A DNA stretch of 64,000 nucleotides from Pseudovibrio flavus (GTDB taxonomy: Bacteria; Pseudomonadota; Alphaproteobacteria; Rhizobiales; Stappiaceae), in contig NZ_SMMA01000056.1 in assembly GCF_009711345.1 (NCBI RefSeq), forward strand, positions 1 to 64,000, given 5' to 3'. Under the pieces are notes generated by a model. That model was not told where the DNA came from. It made no database searches and saw only the letters and a list, made by a program, of their open reading frames with translations. A program made the position numbers and the translations under genes. This document shows positions 10,201-21,003 of this stretch, in pieces (the first letter of the stretch is position 1; each line of letters opens with the position of its first letter).

Positions 10201-10920
10201 ATGCTTACGCGCAAGCAACATGAACTCTTGATGTTCATTCATGAACGGTTGAGAGAGCAAGGTGTTCCGCCTTCCTTCGATGAGATGAAGGAAGCGCTTG
10301 ATCTGCGTTCCAAGTCTGGCATTCACCGTCTCATCACTGCCTTGGAAGAGCGCGGCTTTATTCGCCGCCTGCCAAACCGTGCCCGAGCGCTTGAAGTTTT
10401 GAAAATGCCTGAGTCTTCGGCTCCTGCCAGCTCGTCTTCACGACCTGCAAAAGGCTTTTCGCCGGAAGTTATTGAGGGTGATCTCTCTTCAAAGGCACCG
10501 CAGGCTCCAGCACCTGTACCTTCTACTGATGAAGTGCCAACGCTGGAAATACCAGTAATGGGCCGCATTGCTGCGGGTGTGCCAATTGAGGCCATCCAGC
10601 ATCAAAGTCACACAATTGCAATGCCAGCAGATATGCTTGGCCGTGGCTCTCACTACGCTCTTGAAGTGCGTGGTGATTCCATGATCGAAGCGGGCATTCT
10701 GGACGGTGATACGGTGCTCATCCGTCAGGGTGACAGCGCAGACACCGGTGATATCGTTGTCGCTCTGGTGGATGATGAAGAAGCTACCTTGAAGCGTCTG
10801 CGTAAAAAGGGCGAGTCCATCGCGCTTGAAGCCGCAAACCCTGCCTATGAAACCCGTATTTTCGGGCCTGATCGTGTTCGTATTCAGGGCAAGATGATTG
10901 CGCTATTTCGCCGGTATTGA
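10201..10920 (+). CDS. lexA: SOS repressor LexA
   Basis: This 239-residue transcriptional repressor of the DNA damage response is inactivated by RecA-stimulated self-cleavage. The N-terminal winged helix-turn-helix spans residues 1-65 ([19 protein letters not shown]). The cleavage site is Ala125-Gly126 ([10 protein letters not shown]). The catalytic dyad is Ser160 ([10 protein letters not shown]) and Lys198 (EEATLKRL). The Ser/Pro/Ala-rich linker of about 50 residues is longer than in E. coli, as usual for alphaproteobacteria. LexA boxes upstream show self-control. Its 3' end overlaps the convergent comEC by 18 bp. Confidence 0.98.
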   Translation: MLTRKQHELLMFIHERLREQGVPPSFDEMKEALDLRSKSGIHRLITALEERGFIRRLPNRARALEVLKMPESSAPASSSSRPAKGFSPEVIEGDLSSKAPQAPAPVPSTDEVPTLEIPVMGRIAAGVPIEAIQHQSHTIAMPADMLGRGSHYALEVRGDSMIEAGILDGDTVLIRQGDSADTGDIVVALVDDEEATLKRLRKKGESIALEAANPAYETRIFGPDRVRIQGKMIALFRRY

Positions 10921-13200
10921 TCCGCGCGACCAATCAAGTTGATTTGGCGACCAGGGTCTTCGCGTTTGCGCGTAGGCCCATTTTTCTTTTTTGACCAACA
11001 ATCGCCCATCGCTGTCCTCGCCAAACCAAAGGGCATAACTCCCCTGTTCTGCTAGCGCCTTGGCGTCTACAACAACATCTGCTCGGCATCCTCTAGGTGC
11101 TTGCAGCTTGGTGACGATGATGTTGGCTCTAGCGCAATCTTTCAAAAGCGCCGGTAGCTTCTTGGGCATCGCAAGCACCAAGCCTCCGCGTGAGCCCTCT
11201 CCTTTGCCTGTCTTTGGGAACACTTGGAAAACACAGCCTGATTTGTCACAGAAAGTTCTTGGTGCTTTGTGTTTTGAAAGAGCGCTCTTAGGCACTCCAA
11301 TTTTCGTGAGAAAGCTCTCCACCACGTAGCCGCGCCTTTTTGCGGTTACTCTAAAGCTCCCGCGTTCATCGTAAAACCCGACGATATTTGCATTTGAATC
11401 AACCATCAGGTCTGGCGGCGGCATCCATAGCATCGCCGCGACACCAGCCACGGCAGGAAGGGCTGCAAGCACTTTCCCTTTCAGCGGCAACACACATGCG
11501 GTGAGAAGCGCTATGATAAAAAGCAGGTAGCTAACATTAGGTAGCTTTGGCCAGAAGCCTGAGTTACCAGTCCAACTTTCAGTCAGCTCTGCAATGTTAA
11601 GGATCAACTCCAGCCCTGTCTTCATCACCATTAGCGGGATCGCTTCAAAACCCAAGGGCATAAAAGCAAGGGCCAAAACGCCAGAGGGCATGACTAGAAA
11701 CGAAAAGGCAGGCATGGCTAAAAGGTTTGCCACGACGCCAAGGGGAGATAACTGGCCAAAGAAGTAGAGGGAAACTGGCCCCGTTGCGACTGCAGCAACC
11801 AGCGCCGTTAGGGCACATGCAAACAGCCAGTACATAGGCCGATAAAGCGCTCCCAAACGTTTTTTCCAGTTGCCGCTTATCTCGCTCTGCCTTTGCCAAT
11901 CGGAAACATGGGAGAAGATTGCCAGCAGCCCTGCAACAGCTAGAAACGACATTTGAAAGCCCGGTGTTAGTAGCAGCTCAGGCTTGAGTGCCAATATGGC
12001 AAAGCCAGCCAAAGCCAAGGTTCGCAAAGTCGCTGTGCGCCGCCCCATACAAAGGCCGATTAGTACAACCAGCACCATAAGGTAGGCCCGCTGCGTTGCT
12101 ACCGCACCGCCTGAGATTGCGAGATAGAAAGCCGAAAACGCGATAGCCCCCATAGCGCTTACAGGTGTTACCCAGCCAGCAAGTGCGAACACAGGGATGA
12201 TCGCCAGCGCGCGAGACAGAAGCAAATAACTTGCACCAGCAAACAGGCTCATATGAAGGCCGGAAATTGCTAGGATGTGCGCAAGTCCAGCTGTTCTTAG
12301 CGATTGCTTGATCTCTTCGCGCAGCCCTGCCCGATCACCATTAAGAAGTGCGATGGCTAAAGCGCGTAGGTCTTCATTCTCGATCAGGTTACCAACCCGC
12401 TCACCAATCGCCGTTCGCGTTCTTTCCACTGCCCGCTTTATTGAACCACCAGCTGCCTTTTGAATGAGTTTGGGCTGACCGAGAGCGAAGCCCGTTCCGC
12501 CAATCCCCGCAAAATAGGCATACTTAGAAAAATCATAGCTACCCGGATAGATCGCACCAGGCGGTGGACTAATCCGCGCCTTAACAGCAATCTCGTCACC
12601 AACTTCAATCGACCGACCCACGTTTCGCAGTTTGATGCGGAAAAAGTAGCCTTTTGAGAACTCAGGCCGCGAAAGTCCTGGATCTATTTTGAGAATTATA
12701 CGCCCGTCCTCATCGCCCAGTTGCTGAAACTCGGCTACACGTCCGTGAAGGTCTGCGGTTAACGCCCTTTCCAGTCTCGGCCTATCAACCAATGCGGTCC
12801 GCATGTCAGCAATTGAAAAACCGATGGCTGCCATAAGCAGTGCTGCCGTAATCGCATATTTCCTCATCGCTCTCACAGCTCGATAGAGAGCAATAGCGCT
12901 TGCCAGAACAAAGGTCGGACCGACAAGGGGTGACGGTTCCGCAGGTAGCGCGAAATAAAGCGCTATGCCCGCGATGAAGGCTAGGAAGCTCCACACTAGA
13001 GCATACCCGAAATCAAGATCAGCCTCGATATCGCGCCAAAGCTCGGCCCACCAGCGGCTTATGCGCTCCTGCACTCCCTCACCACTTAAACCTACCCGCC
13101 AAGGCAGCGGTTTTGCCAAGTTCAAGTCCGCAGTGTGCCTTTGCGGCAAAGCAGCGACTTTACCGGCGCAAAACTGGGACTTGTTTGAGGATGAGCGCAC
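10903..13200 (-). CDS. comEC: ComEC/Rec2 family DNA uptake channel protein
   Basis: This 765-residue polytopic inner membrane protein is predicted to form the channel that brings transforming DNA into the cytoplasm. An N-terminal DUF4131 region with three membrane segments (about residues 60-130) is followed by an OB-like soluble part and the Competence domain. The latter starts with [15 protein letters not shown] near residue 310 and holds about eight membrane segments. The C-terminal 190 residues lack the HxHxDH metallo-beta-lactamase motif seen in ComEC of Gram-positive bacteria; short forms like this are common in alphaproteobacteria. The start is GTG at 13200, divergent from gltX. Confidence 0.88.
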   Translation of the reverse strand: MRSSSNKSQFCAGKVAALPQRHTADLNLAKPLPWRVGLSGEGVQERISRWWAELWRDIEADLDFGYALVWSFLAFIAGIALYFALPAEPSPLVGPTFVLASAIALYRAVRAMRKYAITAALLMAAIGFSIADMRTALVDRPRLERALTADLHGRVAEFQQLGDEDGRIILKIDPGLSRPEFSKGYFFRIKLRNVGRSIEVGDEIAVKARISPPPGAIYPGSYDFSKYAYFAGIGGTGFALGQPKLIQKAAGGSIKRAVERTRTAIGERVGNLIENEDLRALAIALLNGDRAGLREEIKQSLRTAGLAHILAISGLHMSLFAGASYLLLSRALAIIPVFALAGWVTPVSAMGAIAFSAFYLAISGGAVATQRAYLMVLVVLIGLCMGRRTATLRTLALAGFAILALKPELLLTPGFQMSFLAVAGLLAIFSHVSDWQRQSEISGNWKKRLGALYRPMYWLFACALTALVAAVATGPVSLYFFGQLSPLGVVANLLAMPAFSFLVMPSGVLALAFMPLGFEAIPLMVMKTGLELILNIAELTESWTGNSGFWPKLPNVSYLLFIIALLTACVLPLKGKVLAALPAVAGVAAMLWMPPPDLMVDSNANIVGFYDERGSFRVTAKRRGYVVESFLTKIGVPKSALSKHKAPRTFCDKSGCVFQVFPKTGKGEGSRGGLVLAMPKKLPALLKDCARANIIVTKLQAPRGCRADVVVDAKALAEQGSYALWFGEDSDGRLLVKKEKWAYAQTRRPWSPNQLDWSRGSIPAK

Positions 13201-13317
13201 CTTCTTTTGCTTTCCTTAATTCTGGCACTTGGGCCACACCATCCTCTATGGTACACAGCGCGTGAGAAAACGGCTCCCGCCGTATTCAACGGATCATTGC
13301 TAAGAGTTTTAATTCCC

Positions 13318-14742
13318 ATGACTAAGAGCATCGTCACCCGCTTTGCCCCATCACCAACTGGCTATCTGCACATTGGTGGTGCCCGTACAGCGCTGTTCAG
13401 CTGGCTGTATGCCAAGGGCCACGGCGGCAAAATGCTGCTTCGTATTGAAGATACAGATCGCGCCCGTTCTACGGACGAGGCTGTTGGCGCCCTGATCGAC
13501 GGCCTTGAGTGGCTGGGCCTGAACTGGGATGGCGAGCCAATTTCCCAGTTTGCCCGCGCTGAACGTCACAAGGAAGTTGCCGAAGCGCTTGTTGCAGCTG
13601 GTAAAGCTTACTACTGCTACGCAACACCTGAAGAACTGACCGAAATGCGCGAAAAGGCGATGGCTGAAGGCCGTCCGCCGCGCTACGATGGCCGCTGGCG
13701 TGACCGCGACGCTTCCGAAGCTCCGGAAGGCGTTGCACCTGCTATCCGCCTCAAGGCCCCCGTTGAAGGTGAAACCATCATCGAAGACAAAGTTCAGGGC
13801 ACTATCAAGTTCCCTAACAAAGACCTCGACGATCTGGTTCTGCTGCGTTCTGACGGCACCCCAACCTACATGCTGGCTGTTGTTGTTGACGACCACGACA
13901 TGGAAGTGACCCACATCATCCGCGGTGATGACCACCTCACAAACGCTGCCCGTCAGGCGCTGATTTATGCTGCTCTTGACTGGGATATTCCAGTAATGGC
14001 TCATATTCCGCTGATCTACGGACCAGACGGCAAGAAGCTTTCCAAGCGTCACGGCGCTCTTGGTGCAGAGCAATACCGCGCTATGGGTTATCTGCCTGCT
14101 GCAATGCGCAACTATCTGGCTCGTCTTGGCTGGAGCCATGGAGATGAAGAAATCTTCTCTACCGACCAGATGATCGAGTGGTTCGACTTCGACGCGATTG
14201 GCAAGTCCCCTTCCCGTTTCGACTTCGTAAAGCTGGAAAACCTGAACGGTCACTACATGCGCACTTCGGCTGATGAAGAGCTGCTGGACGCGTTCAAAGT
14301 TTACCTGCCACATGCTGAAGGCGGCGCAGACGTACTTGCATGGCTTGGTGAAGGTGACAACGAGAAGATGTTCCTTGCTGCCCTTCCTGGCCTCAAAGAA
14401 CGTGCCAAGACCCTTGTAGAGCTTCAAGAATCTGCTCGCTACCTTTGGGCGCAGCGTCCGCTTGATCTCGACGAGAAGGCAACCAAGCTTCTTGACGATG
14501 CTTCCAAGGCTATGCTTGGCCGTTTGCTGCCAAACTTTGAAGCTCTGGAAGAATGGACAGCTGAAAGCACCGATGCGGCAGTTCGTACTTTTGCGGAAGC
14601 AGAAGAACTGAAACTGGGCAAAGTTGCACAACCTCTGCGTGCAGCGCTTACCGGACGCGGTACTTCTCCGGGTATTTTTGACGTTCTGGAAGTGCTTGGA
14701 AAAGCTGAATCCATCGCTCGAATCGCCGATCAGTCCGCTTGA
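13318..14742 (+). CDS. gltX: Glutamyl-tRNA synthetase
   Basis: This 474-residue class I aminoacyl-tRNA synthetase charges tRNA-Glu. The HIGH-type motif is HIGG at residues 18-21, and the KMSKS-type motif is KLSKRHG around residue 240. The start at 13318 ([21 protein letters not shown]) is chosen because the family begins just before the FAPSPTG motif; the frame upstream is open but has no family similarity. Alphaproteobacteria often carry two gltX copies, one charging tRNA-Gln for transamidation; which type this is cannot be decided here. Confidence 0.96.
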   Translation: MTKSIVTRFAPSPTGYLHIGGARTALFSWLYAKGHGGKMLLRIEDTDRARSTDEAVGALIDGLEWLGLNWDGEPISQFARAERHKEVAEALVAAGKAYYCYATPEELTEMREKAMAEGRPPRYDGRWRDRDASEAPEGVAPAIRLKAPVEGETIIEDKVQGTIKFPNKDLDDLVLLRSDGTPTYMLAVVVDDHDMEVTHIIRGDDHLTNAARQALIYAALDWDIPVMAHIPLIYGPDGKKLSKRHGALGAEQYRAMGYLPAAMRNYLARLGWSHGDEEIFSTDQMIEWFDFDAIGKSPSRFDFVKLENLNGHYMRTSADEELLDAFKVYLPHAEGGADVLAWLGEGDNEKMFLAALPGLKERAKTLVELQESARYLWAQRPLDLDEKATKLLDDASKAMLGRLLPNFEALEEWTAESTDAAVRTFAEAEELKLGKVAQPLRAALTGRGTSPGIFDVLEVLGKAESIARIADQSA

Positions 14743-14756
14743 TCACTGATATTTTT

Positions 14757-14805
14757 AGGCTCGCTACTGCGCAAAAAGCCTTTGTTGCGCTGCGGTAGCG
14801 AGCCT
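14757..14805. terminator. Large hairpin after gltX
   Basis: An 11-bp perfect stem AGGCTCGCTAC (14757-14767) / GTAGCGAGCCT (14795-14805), with an inner GCGCAA/TTGCGC stem. It lies 15 bp after gltX. No T-tract follows on the plus strand, so it may be a Rho-dependent end or a processing and stability element rather than a classical terminator. Confidence 0.45.
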
Positions 14806-14974
14806 ATCGCCCTAAATGATAAGTTGCTGATGCTTGCCTGAATGCTCCAAATGCGTTAGGCAAACTCCCGACAACACTCTTCAAGATGCCGGGGGCTTTC
14901 TTTCCGGGGTGTATCCACCGGTACACAATTAAGCCTCTCGCCTCTGAAGACTTGAACCTTGGGGGGTTGCCTTT

Positions 14975-16267
14975 ATGAGCGACAAAACAGCAAAACTGAC
15001 GGTTGGAAACGAGAACCTGGACCTAAACGTCCGCCAAGGCTCTGTAGGACCAGATGTCATCGACATTGCCTCGCTTTATAAAGACACAGGCTGCTTCACC
15101 TACGATCCGGGCTTCACATCTACAGCTTCTTGTGAATCCAAAATTACGTACATCGATGGTGATGCCGGCACACTGCTCTATCGCGGTTATCCGATTGAAC
15201 AGCTTGCCGAGCGTGGTGACTTTTTAGAATCCTGCTACCTGTTGCTCTACGGAGAGCTTCCAACACGTGCACAGAAGGACGACTTCGTACACCGCGTTAC
15301 CTACCACACCATGATCCACGAACAGATGTCCCGGTTCTTCTCCGGCTTCCGTCGTGATGCTCACCCAATGGCTGTGATGACAGGTACTGTTGGCGCGCTT
15401 TCTGCGTTTTACCACGATTCCACCGACATTTCCGATCCCCACCAGCGCATGATTGCATCGCTGCGTATGATCGCGAAAATGCCGACACTTGCGGCAATGG
15501 CTTATAAATACCATATCGGCCAGCCGTTTATGTATCCGCGCAACGATCTGGATTACTCTTCCAACTTCCTGCACATGTGCTTTGGCGTTCCTTGTGAAGA
15601 CTACAAGGTAAACCCTGTACTGGCACGTGCTATGGACCGCATCTTTATCCTTCACGCTGACCATGAGCAGAACGCATCTACTTCTACTGTGCGTCTTGCA
15701 GGCTCTTCCGGCGCTAACCCGTTTGCATGTATTGCTGCTGGCATTGCATGTCTTTGGGGCCCTGCCCACGGCGGTGCTAACGAAGCAGCGCTGAACATGC
15801 TGTCTGAAATCGGAAGCGTTGACCGTATTCCGGAGTTCATCGCCCGCGCTAAGGACAAGAACGATCCGTTCCGTCTGATGGGCTTTGGCCACCGCGTATA
15901 CAAGAACTACGACCCACGCGCCCGCATCATGCAGAAAACCACTCACGAGGTTCTTGCTGAACTGGGCCACAAAGATGATCCGCTACTTGAAGTGGCGATG
16001 GAACTTGAGCGTATCGCTCTTAGCGACGAGTACTTCGTTGAGAAGAAGCTTTACCCGAACATCGACTTCTACTCCGGCATCACTCTGCGTGCACTGGGCT
16101 TCCCAACCACCATGTTCACCGTGCTCTTTGCTCTGGCCCGTACCGTCGGCTGGATCGCACAGTGGAAAGAAATGGTTGAAGATCCATCCCAGCGTATTGG
16201 TCGTCCGCGTCAGCTCTACACAGGTGCTGCGCCACGCGATTACGTGCCTGTTGACCTGCGTCGCTAA
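14975..16267 (+). CDS. gltA: Citrate synthase
   Basis: This 430-residue enzyme condenses acetyl-CoA and oxaloacetate to citrate. The active-site signature is complete: [40 protein letters not shown], and the catalytic aspartate in NIDFYSGI. The length and the N-terminal beta domain match the hexameric, NADH-sensitive Gram-negative type. GGGGGG 8 bp before the ATG is a strong ribosome site. It sits directly after the lipid A cluster (convergent), as in many alphaproteobacteria. Confidence 0.98.
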   Translation: MSDKTAKLTVGNENLDLNVRQGSVGPDVIDIASLYKDTGCFTYDPGFTSTASCESKITYIDGDAGTLLYRGYPIEQLAERGDFLESCYLLLYGELPTRAQKDDFVHRVTYHTMIHEQMSRFFSGFRRDAHPMAVMTGTVGALSAFYHDSTDISDPHQRMIASLRMIAKMPTLAAMAYKYHIGQPFMYPRNDLDYSSNFLHMCFGVPCEDYKVNPVLARAMDRIFILHADHEQNASTSTVRLAGSSGANPFACIAAGIACLWGPAHGGANEAALNMLSEIGSVDRIPEFIARAKDKNDPFRLMGFGHRVYKNYDPRARIMQKTTHEVLAELGHKDDPLLEVAMELERIALSDEYFVEKKLYPNIDFYSGITLRALGFPTTMFTVLFALARTVGWIAQWKEMVEDPSQRIGRPRQLYTGAAPRDYVPVDLRR

Positions 16268-16290
16268 GGCTGGTCACAAGCAAGTCTTTA

Positions 16291-16316
16291 AGGGAGCCCA
16301 CGGGCTCCCTTTTTTG
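16291..16316 (+). terminator. gltA terminator
   Basis: AGGGAGCCC (16291-16299) and GGGCTCCCT (16302-16310) form a perfect 9-bp stem, followed by TTTTTG. It begins 24 bp after gltA. Confidence 0.85.
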
Positions 16317-16354
16317 TTGTCTGTATATGCCGTTCCCCGAGCAGGACACGCAGA

Positions 16355-16390
16355 TAACAAAAAGCCCCGCAGGCGAACCAAACGGGGCTT
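16355..16390 (-). terminator. lpxB operon terminator
   Basis: AAGCCCCG (16362-16369) pairs with CGGGGCTT (16383-16390). In the minus direction the stem runs into TTTTTGTT. It lies 28 bp after the lpxB stop and ends the lipid A unit. Confidence 0.8.
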
Positions 16391-16417
16391 CTTCAGATTC
16401 ATAAGCTGATGACTACT

Positions 16418-17605
16418 TCAAGATCGGGAAAGAAGGTTCAGCACAACGTCAGCCGCCGCTCCCGCCTGACTTTTCCCTTCAGGCAATTGCATAGCGTCAT
16501 CGATTTCCTTGAGTCCCTCAAGCTGCTTGGCTCTTGCCGGGGTATCCTGCAGCAGATCGCAAAGCAGAGGCGCGATGTTTTCGACGGTCACATCATCATC
16601 CAGAAATTCAGGCATGACCTTCTCTTTAAGGATGAGGTTCGGCAACACCATCGTGTCAACGCTCGCGATAGGATAGACACGGTGTATGTCTTTGATGCGA
16701 CGCAAGAACCAGTCAAGCTTGTAGGCAACAACAGACGGGACACCGGAAACAGCAAGTTCCAGAGATACGGTACCGCTAGCAGCGAGTGCTGCATGTGCGC
16801 TTCTAAAGGCCTCGAACTTGGCTTGCTCGCCTTCAACCAGAACAGGTTTGACCGGCCAGCTCTCCAGATGTTCAAGAACTCGCTTCTTCTGGTGTGGCAC
16901 AACTGGAAGCAGAAGCTCTACATCGGGCAGCTGCTCTTTTACATTAGCCACAATGGCACCAAACGGCTCCATCAGGCGCGAAACCTCACTGCTGCGACTA
17001 CCCGGAAGGACCAGTAAGCGCCGATTTCCTGCACCTATTTCCCCGCGTTCTGCGCCACGCGGGCGAAGGTCGTCAAGCCTTTCAATGAGCGGATGTCCAA
17101 CATAGGTGGTGTGCGGACCACCAAGCTTTTCATGGATGGCAGGTTCAAACGGCAGGAGCGCCAGAAGTTCATCAACATAAGCTGACATCTTCTTTGCACG
17201 GCCTGATCTCCATGCCCAGACGCTTGGAGACACATAATCAACCACTTTGATGTGGGGCGCTTTTTTGCGAACCCGTTTCGCGACGTTGTGTGTGAAATCA
17301 GGGCTATCGATGATGACCAGAACGTCTGGATCTACCGCGATCACATCATCAACGGTTTGGTAGACGCGCTTAACGATTGACGGCAAGCGAGCTAATACCG
17401 CTGTAATGCCCATTACTGCGATGTCTTCAAGCGGGAACAGCGAGTTGACGCCTTGCGCCGCCATACGCTCTCCGCCGACGCCGTAAAGCTCCAGCGCGCC
17501 GCCTAGACGCGGCTTCAGCGCTTTAATGAGTTCAGCACCCAACTGATCGCCAGACTCTTCTCCAACGACGAAATAGAGCTTTGTAGGCTTCACTACAGCG
17601 GTCAT
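16418..17605 (-). CDS. lpxB: Lipid A disaccharide synthase
   Basis: This 395-residue peripheral inner membrane glycosyltransferase (GT19) joins UDP-2,3-diacylglucosamine and lipid X to the lipid A disaccharide. Family motifs seen are VGEESGDQLGAELI at the N-terminus, GVGGERM, DFTHNVAKRVRK, the YVSPSVWAWRSGRAKK segment, and YVGHPLIER. It overlaps lpxI by 4 bp, so the substrate-making and substrate-using enzymes are translationally coupled. Confidence 0.96.
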   Translation of the reverse strand: MTAVVKPTKLYFVVGEESGDQLGAELIKALKPRLGGALELYGVGGERMAAQGVNSLFPLEDIAVMGITAVLARLPSIVKRVYQTVDDVIAVDPDVLVIIDSPDFTHNVAKRVRKKAPHIKVVDYVSPSVWAWRSGRAKKMSAYVDELLALLPFEPAIHEKLGGPHTTYVGHPLIERLDDLRPRGAERGEIGAGNRRLLVLPGSRSSEVSRLMEPFGAIVANVKEQLPDVELLLPVVPHQKKRVLEHLESWPVKPVLVEGEQAKFEAFRSAHAALAASGTVSLELAVSGVPSVVAYKLDWFLRRIKDIHRVYPIASVDTMVLPNLILKEKVMPEFLDDDVTVENIAPLLCDLLQDTPARAKQLEGLKEIDDAMQLPEGKSQAGAAADVVLNLLSRS

Positions 17606-18462
17606 TGATCGCCCTCATTCTCACTTGATAGGCCAAGAAGGAAAATACCGAGAGACTGACAGAGCTGGAGAGTTTCTTCCTTATCTGCAATCAGAACCCG
17701 TCCAGCCTCTACTGCGACACCGCTAAGCCCTGCAGCATGAGCACCGCGGATTGTGGCAGGGCCAACAGTTGGCAAATCAACGCGCAGGTCTTGGGTTAGC
17801 TTGGCGCATTTAACGATCACACCCGCCTGACCTTTTGCGCGTACTCGTCCGTTCTCACGAAGAGACTGACAGCGCTCCAGCATAGCGTCCGTGCCTTCAG
17901 CCCCTTCAACGGCGATAATACGTTCGCGAACGCAAACAACACCCTGCCCAACATCCATCGGGCTCAGCGCATCAACGGCCTTTTTGGCAAGTACAGCATC
18001 CTTCAAGTTATCTTCTGAAGGTTTTGGTCCGGCCATCACACCAGCTTCAGCGAGAAGCTGCGGAGCCACCTCATGCGCCCCTACAATGCGCAGACCTTCG
18101 CTTTCAAAAATGCCCATAACTTTCACCAGTAGACTGTCATCGCCGCCCACGAGGGCTGCAAGAATACGAGGAAGGCGGCGCATGGTACCCCAGTCGCCGA
18201 GGATGGAAGTAAAGTCTGGCCGCTGAGTAACAGAGCCGATGAGGATTACCTCGTGGACACCTTCTTTTTTTAGGGTGTCGAAGAGCTTGCCGATCTGGCC
18301 CCAGCCGAGTTCCACAGGCTTATATGCAAAAAGGGAGGCATCGGCCTCCCCTTTAATTGCAATAGTGACCACGTCACGGCCGTTGGAACGCAGCGCTTCG
18401 ATAACCTGCAAAGGCAGGCGGCCGCCGCCAGCAATAACCGCGATAGGTGCTACAGTTTGCAT
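17602..18462 (-). CDS. lpxI: UDP-2,3-diacylglucosamine pyrophosphatase LpxI
   Basis: This 286-residue protein hydrolyses UDP-2,3-diacylglucosamine to lipid X. LpxI (DUF1009) replaces LpxH in most alphaproteobacteria. The N-terminal GGGRLPLQVIEA and the C-terminal family segment KLTQDLRVDLPTVGPATI, with the RGAHAAGLSGVAVEAGRVL motif, are clear. The ATG at 18462 is preferred over a TTG three codons upstream. It sits between lpxA and lpxB, exactly where the pathway expects it. Confidence 0.94.
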   Translation of the reverse strand: MQTVAPIAVIAGGGRLPLQVIEALRSNGRDVVTIAIKGEADASLFAYKPVELGWGQIGKLFDTLKKEGVHEVILIGSVTQRPDFTSILGDWGTMRRLPRILAALVGGDDSLLVKVMGIFESEGLRIVGAHEVAPQLLAEAGVMAGPKPSEDNLKDAVLAKKAVDALSPMDVGQGVVCVRERIIAVEGAEGTDAMLERCQSLRENGRVRAKGQAGVIVKCAKLTQDLRVDLPTVGPATIRGAHAAGLSGVAVEAGRVLIADKEETLQLCQSLGIFLLGLSSENEGDQ

Positions 18463-18476
18463 GCTATCCAACGTTC

Positions 18477-19280
18477 TTAGTCAGCTGAGCCTTTGCGAGG
18501 GGTGCAGAACCGACGCTCACCTTCACGAAGAAGGAAGGAGGTCATTGTCTGTACGCCTTCAAAGTTTGCATACTTGTCTTTGGCGATAGCTGCACGCTCG
18601 CGCAGTGTACCTTCTTCGGAGTTGAACACTTCCTTGTAGGCGTTGCGCAGTGCGTGGATTTCTTCGCGAGAGAAGTTGCGACGCTTCAAGCCAATGAGAT
18701 TGAGGCCAGCAAGACGCGCACGGTCACCGATTACGGAGCCATAAGGGATTACGTCAAACTCAACGCCGGTCAGACCACCAACGATGGAATGCGCACCAAT
18801 GCGGCACCACTGACGAACAGCAGACAGACCTCCGAAGATCACGTAGTCCTCAACCTCAACGTGGCCTGCAAGGGTCGCGTTGTTGGCGAGGATAACGTTA
18901 TTGCCAACCTGACAGTCATGACCCACGTGTGTGGAAGCCATGAACAAGCAGCGATCACCGATCTTGGTCACACCGCCACCGCCAACAGTTCCCGGGTTCA
19001 TGGTTACATGTTCGCGGATCTGGTTGTCTTCACCAATCTCAAGCAGTGTATCTTCGCCATTATATTTCAGGTCCTGCGGCTGATGGCCAATGGACGCGAA
19101 CGGGAAGATTTTTGTACGTGCACCAATGATTGTTCGCCCGGCAACCGCTACATGGGAGACGAGCTCGACATCATCACCAAGGGTAACTTTTGAGCCCACC
19201 ATGCAGTAAGGGCCGATCTTGACGTTGTTGCCAAGAACCGCCCCATCCTCAACAATTGCGGTGGGGTGTATCTGTTGCAT
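18477..19280 (-). CDS. lpxA: UDP-N-acetylglucosamine acyltransferase
   Basis: This 267-residue cytoplasmic homotrimer performs the first step of lipid A synthesis. The left-handed beta helix is visible as hexapeptide repeats over residues 1-185 (IHPTAIVEDGAVLG, VKIGPYCMVG). The catalytic histidine lies in STHVGHDCQVGNNV (about residue 121). The helical C-terminus holds GLNLIGLKRRNFSREEI. fabZ lies 8 bp upstream and lpxI 14 bp downstream. Confidence 0.97.
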   Translation of the reverse strand: MQQIHPTAIVEDGAVLGNNVKIGPYCMVGSKVTLGDDVELVSHVAVAGRTIIGARTKIFPFASIGHQPQDLKYNGEDTLLEIGEDNQIREHVTMNPGTVGGGGVTKIGDRCLFMASTHVGHDCQVGNNVILANNATLAGHVEVEDYVIFGGLSAVRQWCRIGAHSIVGGLTGVEFDVIPYGSVIGDRARLAGLNLIGLKRRNFSREEIHALRNAYKEVFNSEEGTLRERAAIAKDKYANFEGVQTMTSFLLREGERRFCTPRKGSAD

Positions 19281-19288
19281 TTTTTTCC

Positions 19289-19759
19289 TCAGTTGTCGGA
19301 ATCTACAAGCATCGCGCTGATTTCTGCCTCAGCGACCTTCACACCATCTACCATTGCAACTGCATCGAACTTCCAGATGGTTGCACGGTTACGGATTTTC
19401 TTCACGTGGAAGTGCACCTGATCACCTGGCACAACAGGCTTACGGAACTTACACTTATCAATTGTCATGAAGTAGACCAAAGATGGGCTATCTTCAGTAC
19501 CGCGTGCGTTGATGCATAGCGCACCTGCGGTTTGCGCCATCGCTTCAATCAACAAAACGCCCGGCATTACAGGCTGTTTTGGAAAGTGACCCTGAAAATG
19601 CGGTTCGTTGATCGTAACATTCTTGATACCGATGCCGGAGTTGTCACCGTCCATGTCGACGATCTTATCGATCATCAAAAATGGGTAACGGTGTGGCAGC
19701 AGCTCCATAACCCGCATAATGTCGGCGGAGTCCATCGTAGATTTTTCAGTTTCACTCAT
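19289..19759 (-). CDS. fabZ: 3-hydroxyacyl-ACP dehydratase FabZ
   Basis: This 156-residue hot-dog fold enzyme dehydrates 3-hydroxyacyl-ACP in fatty acid elongation. The active-site histidine is in PHFQGHFP and the glutamate in [11 protein letters not shown]. It draws on the same 3-hydroxyacyl-ACP pool that LpxA and LpxD use for lipid A, which explains its constant place between them. The ATG at 19759 (GAGG 9 bp upstream) is chosen over a TTG two codons earlier. Confidence 0.96.
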   Translation of the reverse strand: MSETEKSTMDSADIMRVMELLPHRYPFLMIDKIVDMDGDNSGIGIKNVTINEPHFQGHFPKQPVMPGVLLIEAMAQTAGALCINARGTEDSPSLVYFMTIDKCKFRKPVVPGDQVHFHVKKIRNRATIWKFDAVAMVDGVKVAEAEISAMLVDSDN

Positions 19760-19887
19760 TATCAAAAGCCTCAGGTTTTAACTCTGGGTGGATCCTTGGG
19801 GTTTTGCAAAATAATGGCCCCTCTTAAAGGATCTACAATACTTGGGCAATTCGTCAGTGCAAGCGGGCCTGAAAGACCCGCCGCAGC

Positions 19888-20931
19888 TTACGCTTTGTCC
19901 TCACCTTTCTCGGCAAGGCGCTTGATTGCAGTTATCTCCCGGAACCACTGACGGACAGGTTTTGCAGGCGTACCGCCATAACGACCGCCGCCCTTCAGGT
20001 TTTCATTGACCGAAGAGACTGCTGCGATCTGTGCAGCCATACCAATAGTGACATGACCTGCGACACCGCTCTGGCCGCCGATGACGACGTAATCTTCCAG
20101 CGTTGCGCTACCGGAAATACCAACTTGCGAGACAATAACGCAGTGACGACCGATATTAACGTTATGTCCAATCTGGACCTGATTATCGATCTTCGTGCCT
20201 TCACCAATAACCGTGTCACGGTTCGCACCGCGGTCCACAGTAGTCCCTGCGCCGATTTCAACGTCGTTTTGAATGACAACGCGGCCAAGCTGCGGCACCT
20301 TCAAATGACCGCCCGGCCCCATCGCAAAGCCGAAGCCGTCCTGACCGATTGAAACGTTCGGATGCAAAATAACACGGTCACCGATGAGGGTATGCTGAAC
20401 GGACGCACCTGCACCGATGGTGCTATCACGGCCGATGGCACAGTTGGCACCTATTACGGCATTAGGCATAACATGCGTGCCAGCACCGATGGAAACATGC
20501 TCGCCAATAACGGCGCCAGCTTCAATGACAGCGCCCTCTTCGATCACAGCACTTGGTGCAATCACTGCTTTGTCGGAGACTTCCGTTTCACGGGTAACCG
20601 GCAGCGGCTTCATTGCTTCTGGGTGCAGCTTTGCAAGAACCTTCGCAAGAGCCTTGTAAGGCTCCTTTGTAAGCAGAGGAATTACGCCCTCTGGTACGCG
20701 GTCCACGTACTTCTTTGCTACAAGGCATGCGGTGGCATCTGTTGTTTCCAACTGATCCACATACTTCGGGTTATCAATGAACACCAGCATTTCAGAGCCG
20801 CCTGCATCAAGCGGCGCCACTCCATGAATGAGCTGTTCGCTATCGCCGCGTACGATTTCCGCATCTGCCCATTCTGCAATCTGGGCGACGGTAACCGGCG
20901 CTGCATCCCTAAAGAACTTTGGATTTGTCAT
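19888..20931 (-). CDS. lpxD: UDP-3-O-acylglucosamine N-acyltransferase
   Basis: This 347-residue trimeric enzyme adds the second acyl chain in lipid A synthesis. The N-terminal uridine-binding domain covers residues 1-100. A left-handed beta helix of hexapeptide repeats follows (about 105-310), with the catalytic histidine in QIGHNVNIGRH. The start at 20931 (MTNPKFFRDAAP) has AAGGGA about 4 bp upstream. The longer frame upstream would run through a terminator hairpin and is rejected. It is separated from bamA by that hairpin (20945-20979). Confidence 0.95.
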   Translation of the reverse strand: MTNPKFFRDAAPVTVAQIAEWADAEIVRGDSEQLIHGVAPLDAGGSEMLVFIDNPKYVDQLETTDATACLVAKKYVDRVPEGVIPLLTKEPYKALAKVLAKLHPEAMKPLPVTRETEVSDKAVIAPSAVIEEGAVIEAGAVIGEHVSIGAGTHVMPNAVIGANCAIGRDSTIGAGASVQHTLIGDRVILHPNVSIGQDGFGFAMGPGGHLKVPQLGRVVIQNDVEIGAGTTVDRGANRDTVIGEGTKIDNQVQIGHNVNIGRHCVIVSQVGISGSATLEDYVVIGGQSGVAGHVTIGMAAQIAAVSSVNENLKGGGRYGGTPAKPVRQWFREITAIKRLAEKGEDKA

Positions 20932-20944
20932 TGATCCCTTCACA

Positions 20945-20979
20945 CAAACAAAAAAGGCCGCCGAACACGATCGGCGGCC
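20945..20979 (-). terminator. Intrinsic terminator between bamA and lpxD
   Basis: GGCCGCCGA (20956-20964) pairs perfectly with TCGGCGGCC (20971-20979) around a 6-nt loop. In the minus direction TTTTTTGTTTG follows. It starts 25 bp after bamA and ends about 14 bp before lpxD. Confidence 0.85.
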
Positions 20980-21003
20980 AATTATAAGAGCTTTTTGATC
21001 CAA

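Noticed and set aside
10903-11500. Truncated ComEC because the metallo-beta-lactamase domain is missing
   Set aside because: The C-terminal region is a normal-length alternative domain. ComEC without this nuclease-like domain is common in alphaproteobacteria, so it is not evidence of damage.
16268-16417. Small RNA between gltA and lpxB
   Set aside because: The two hairpins are explained as the back-to-back terminators of the convergent genes.
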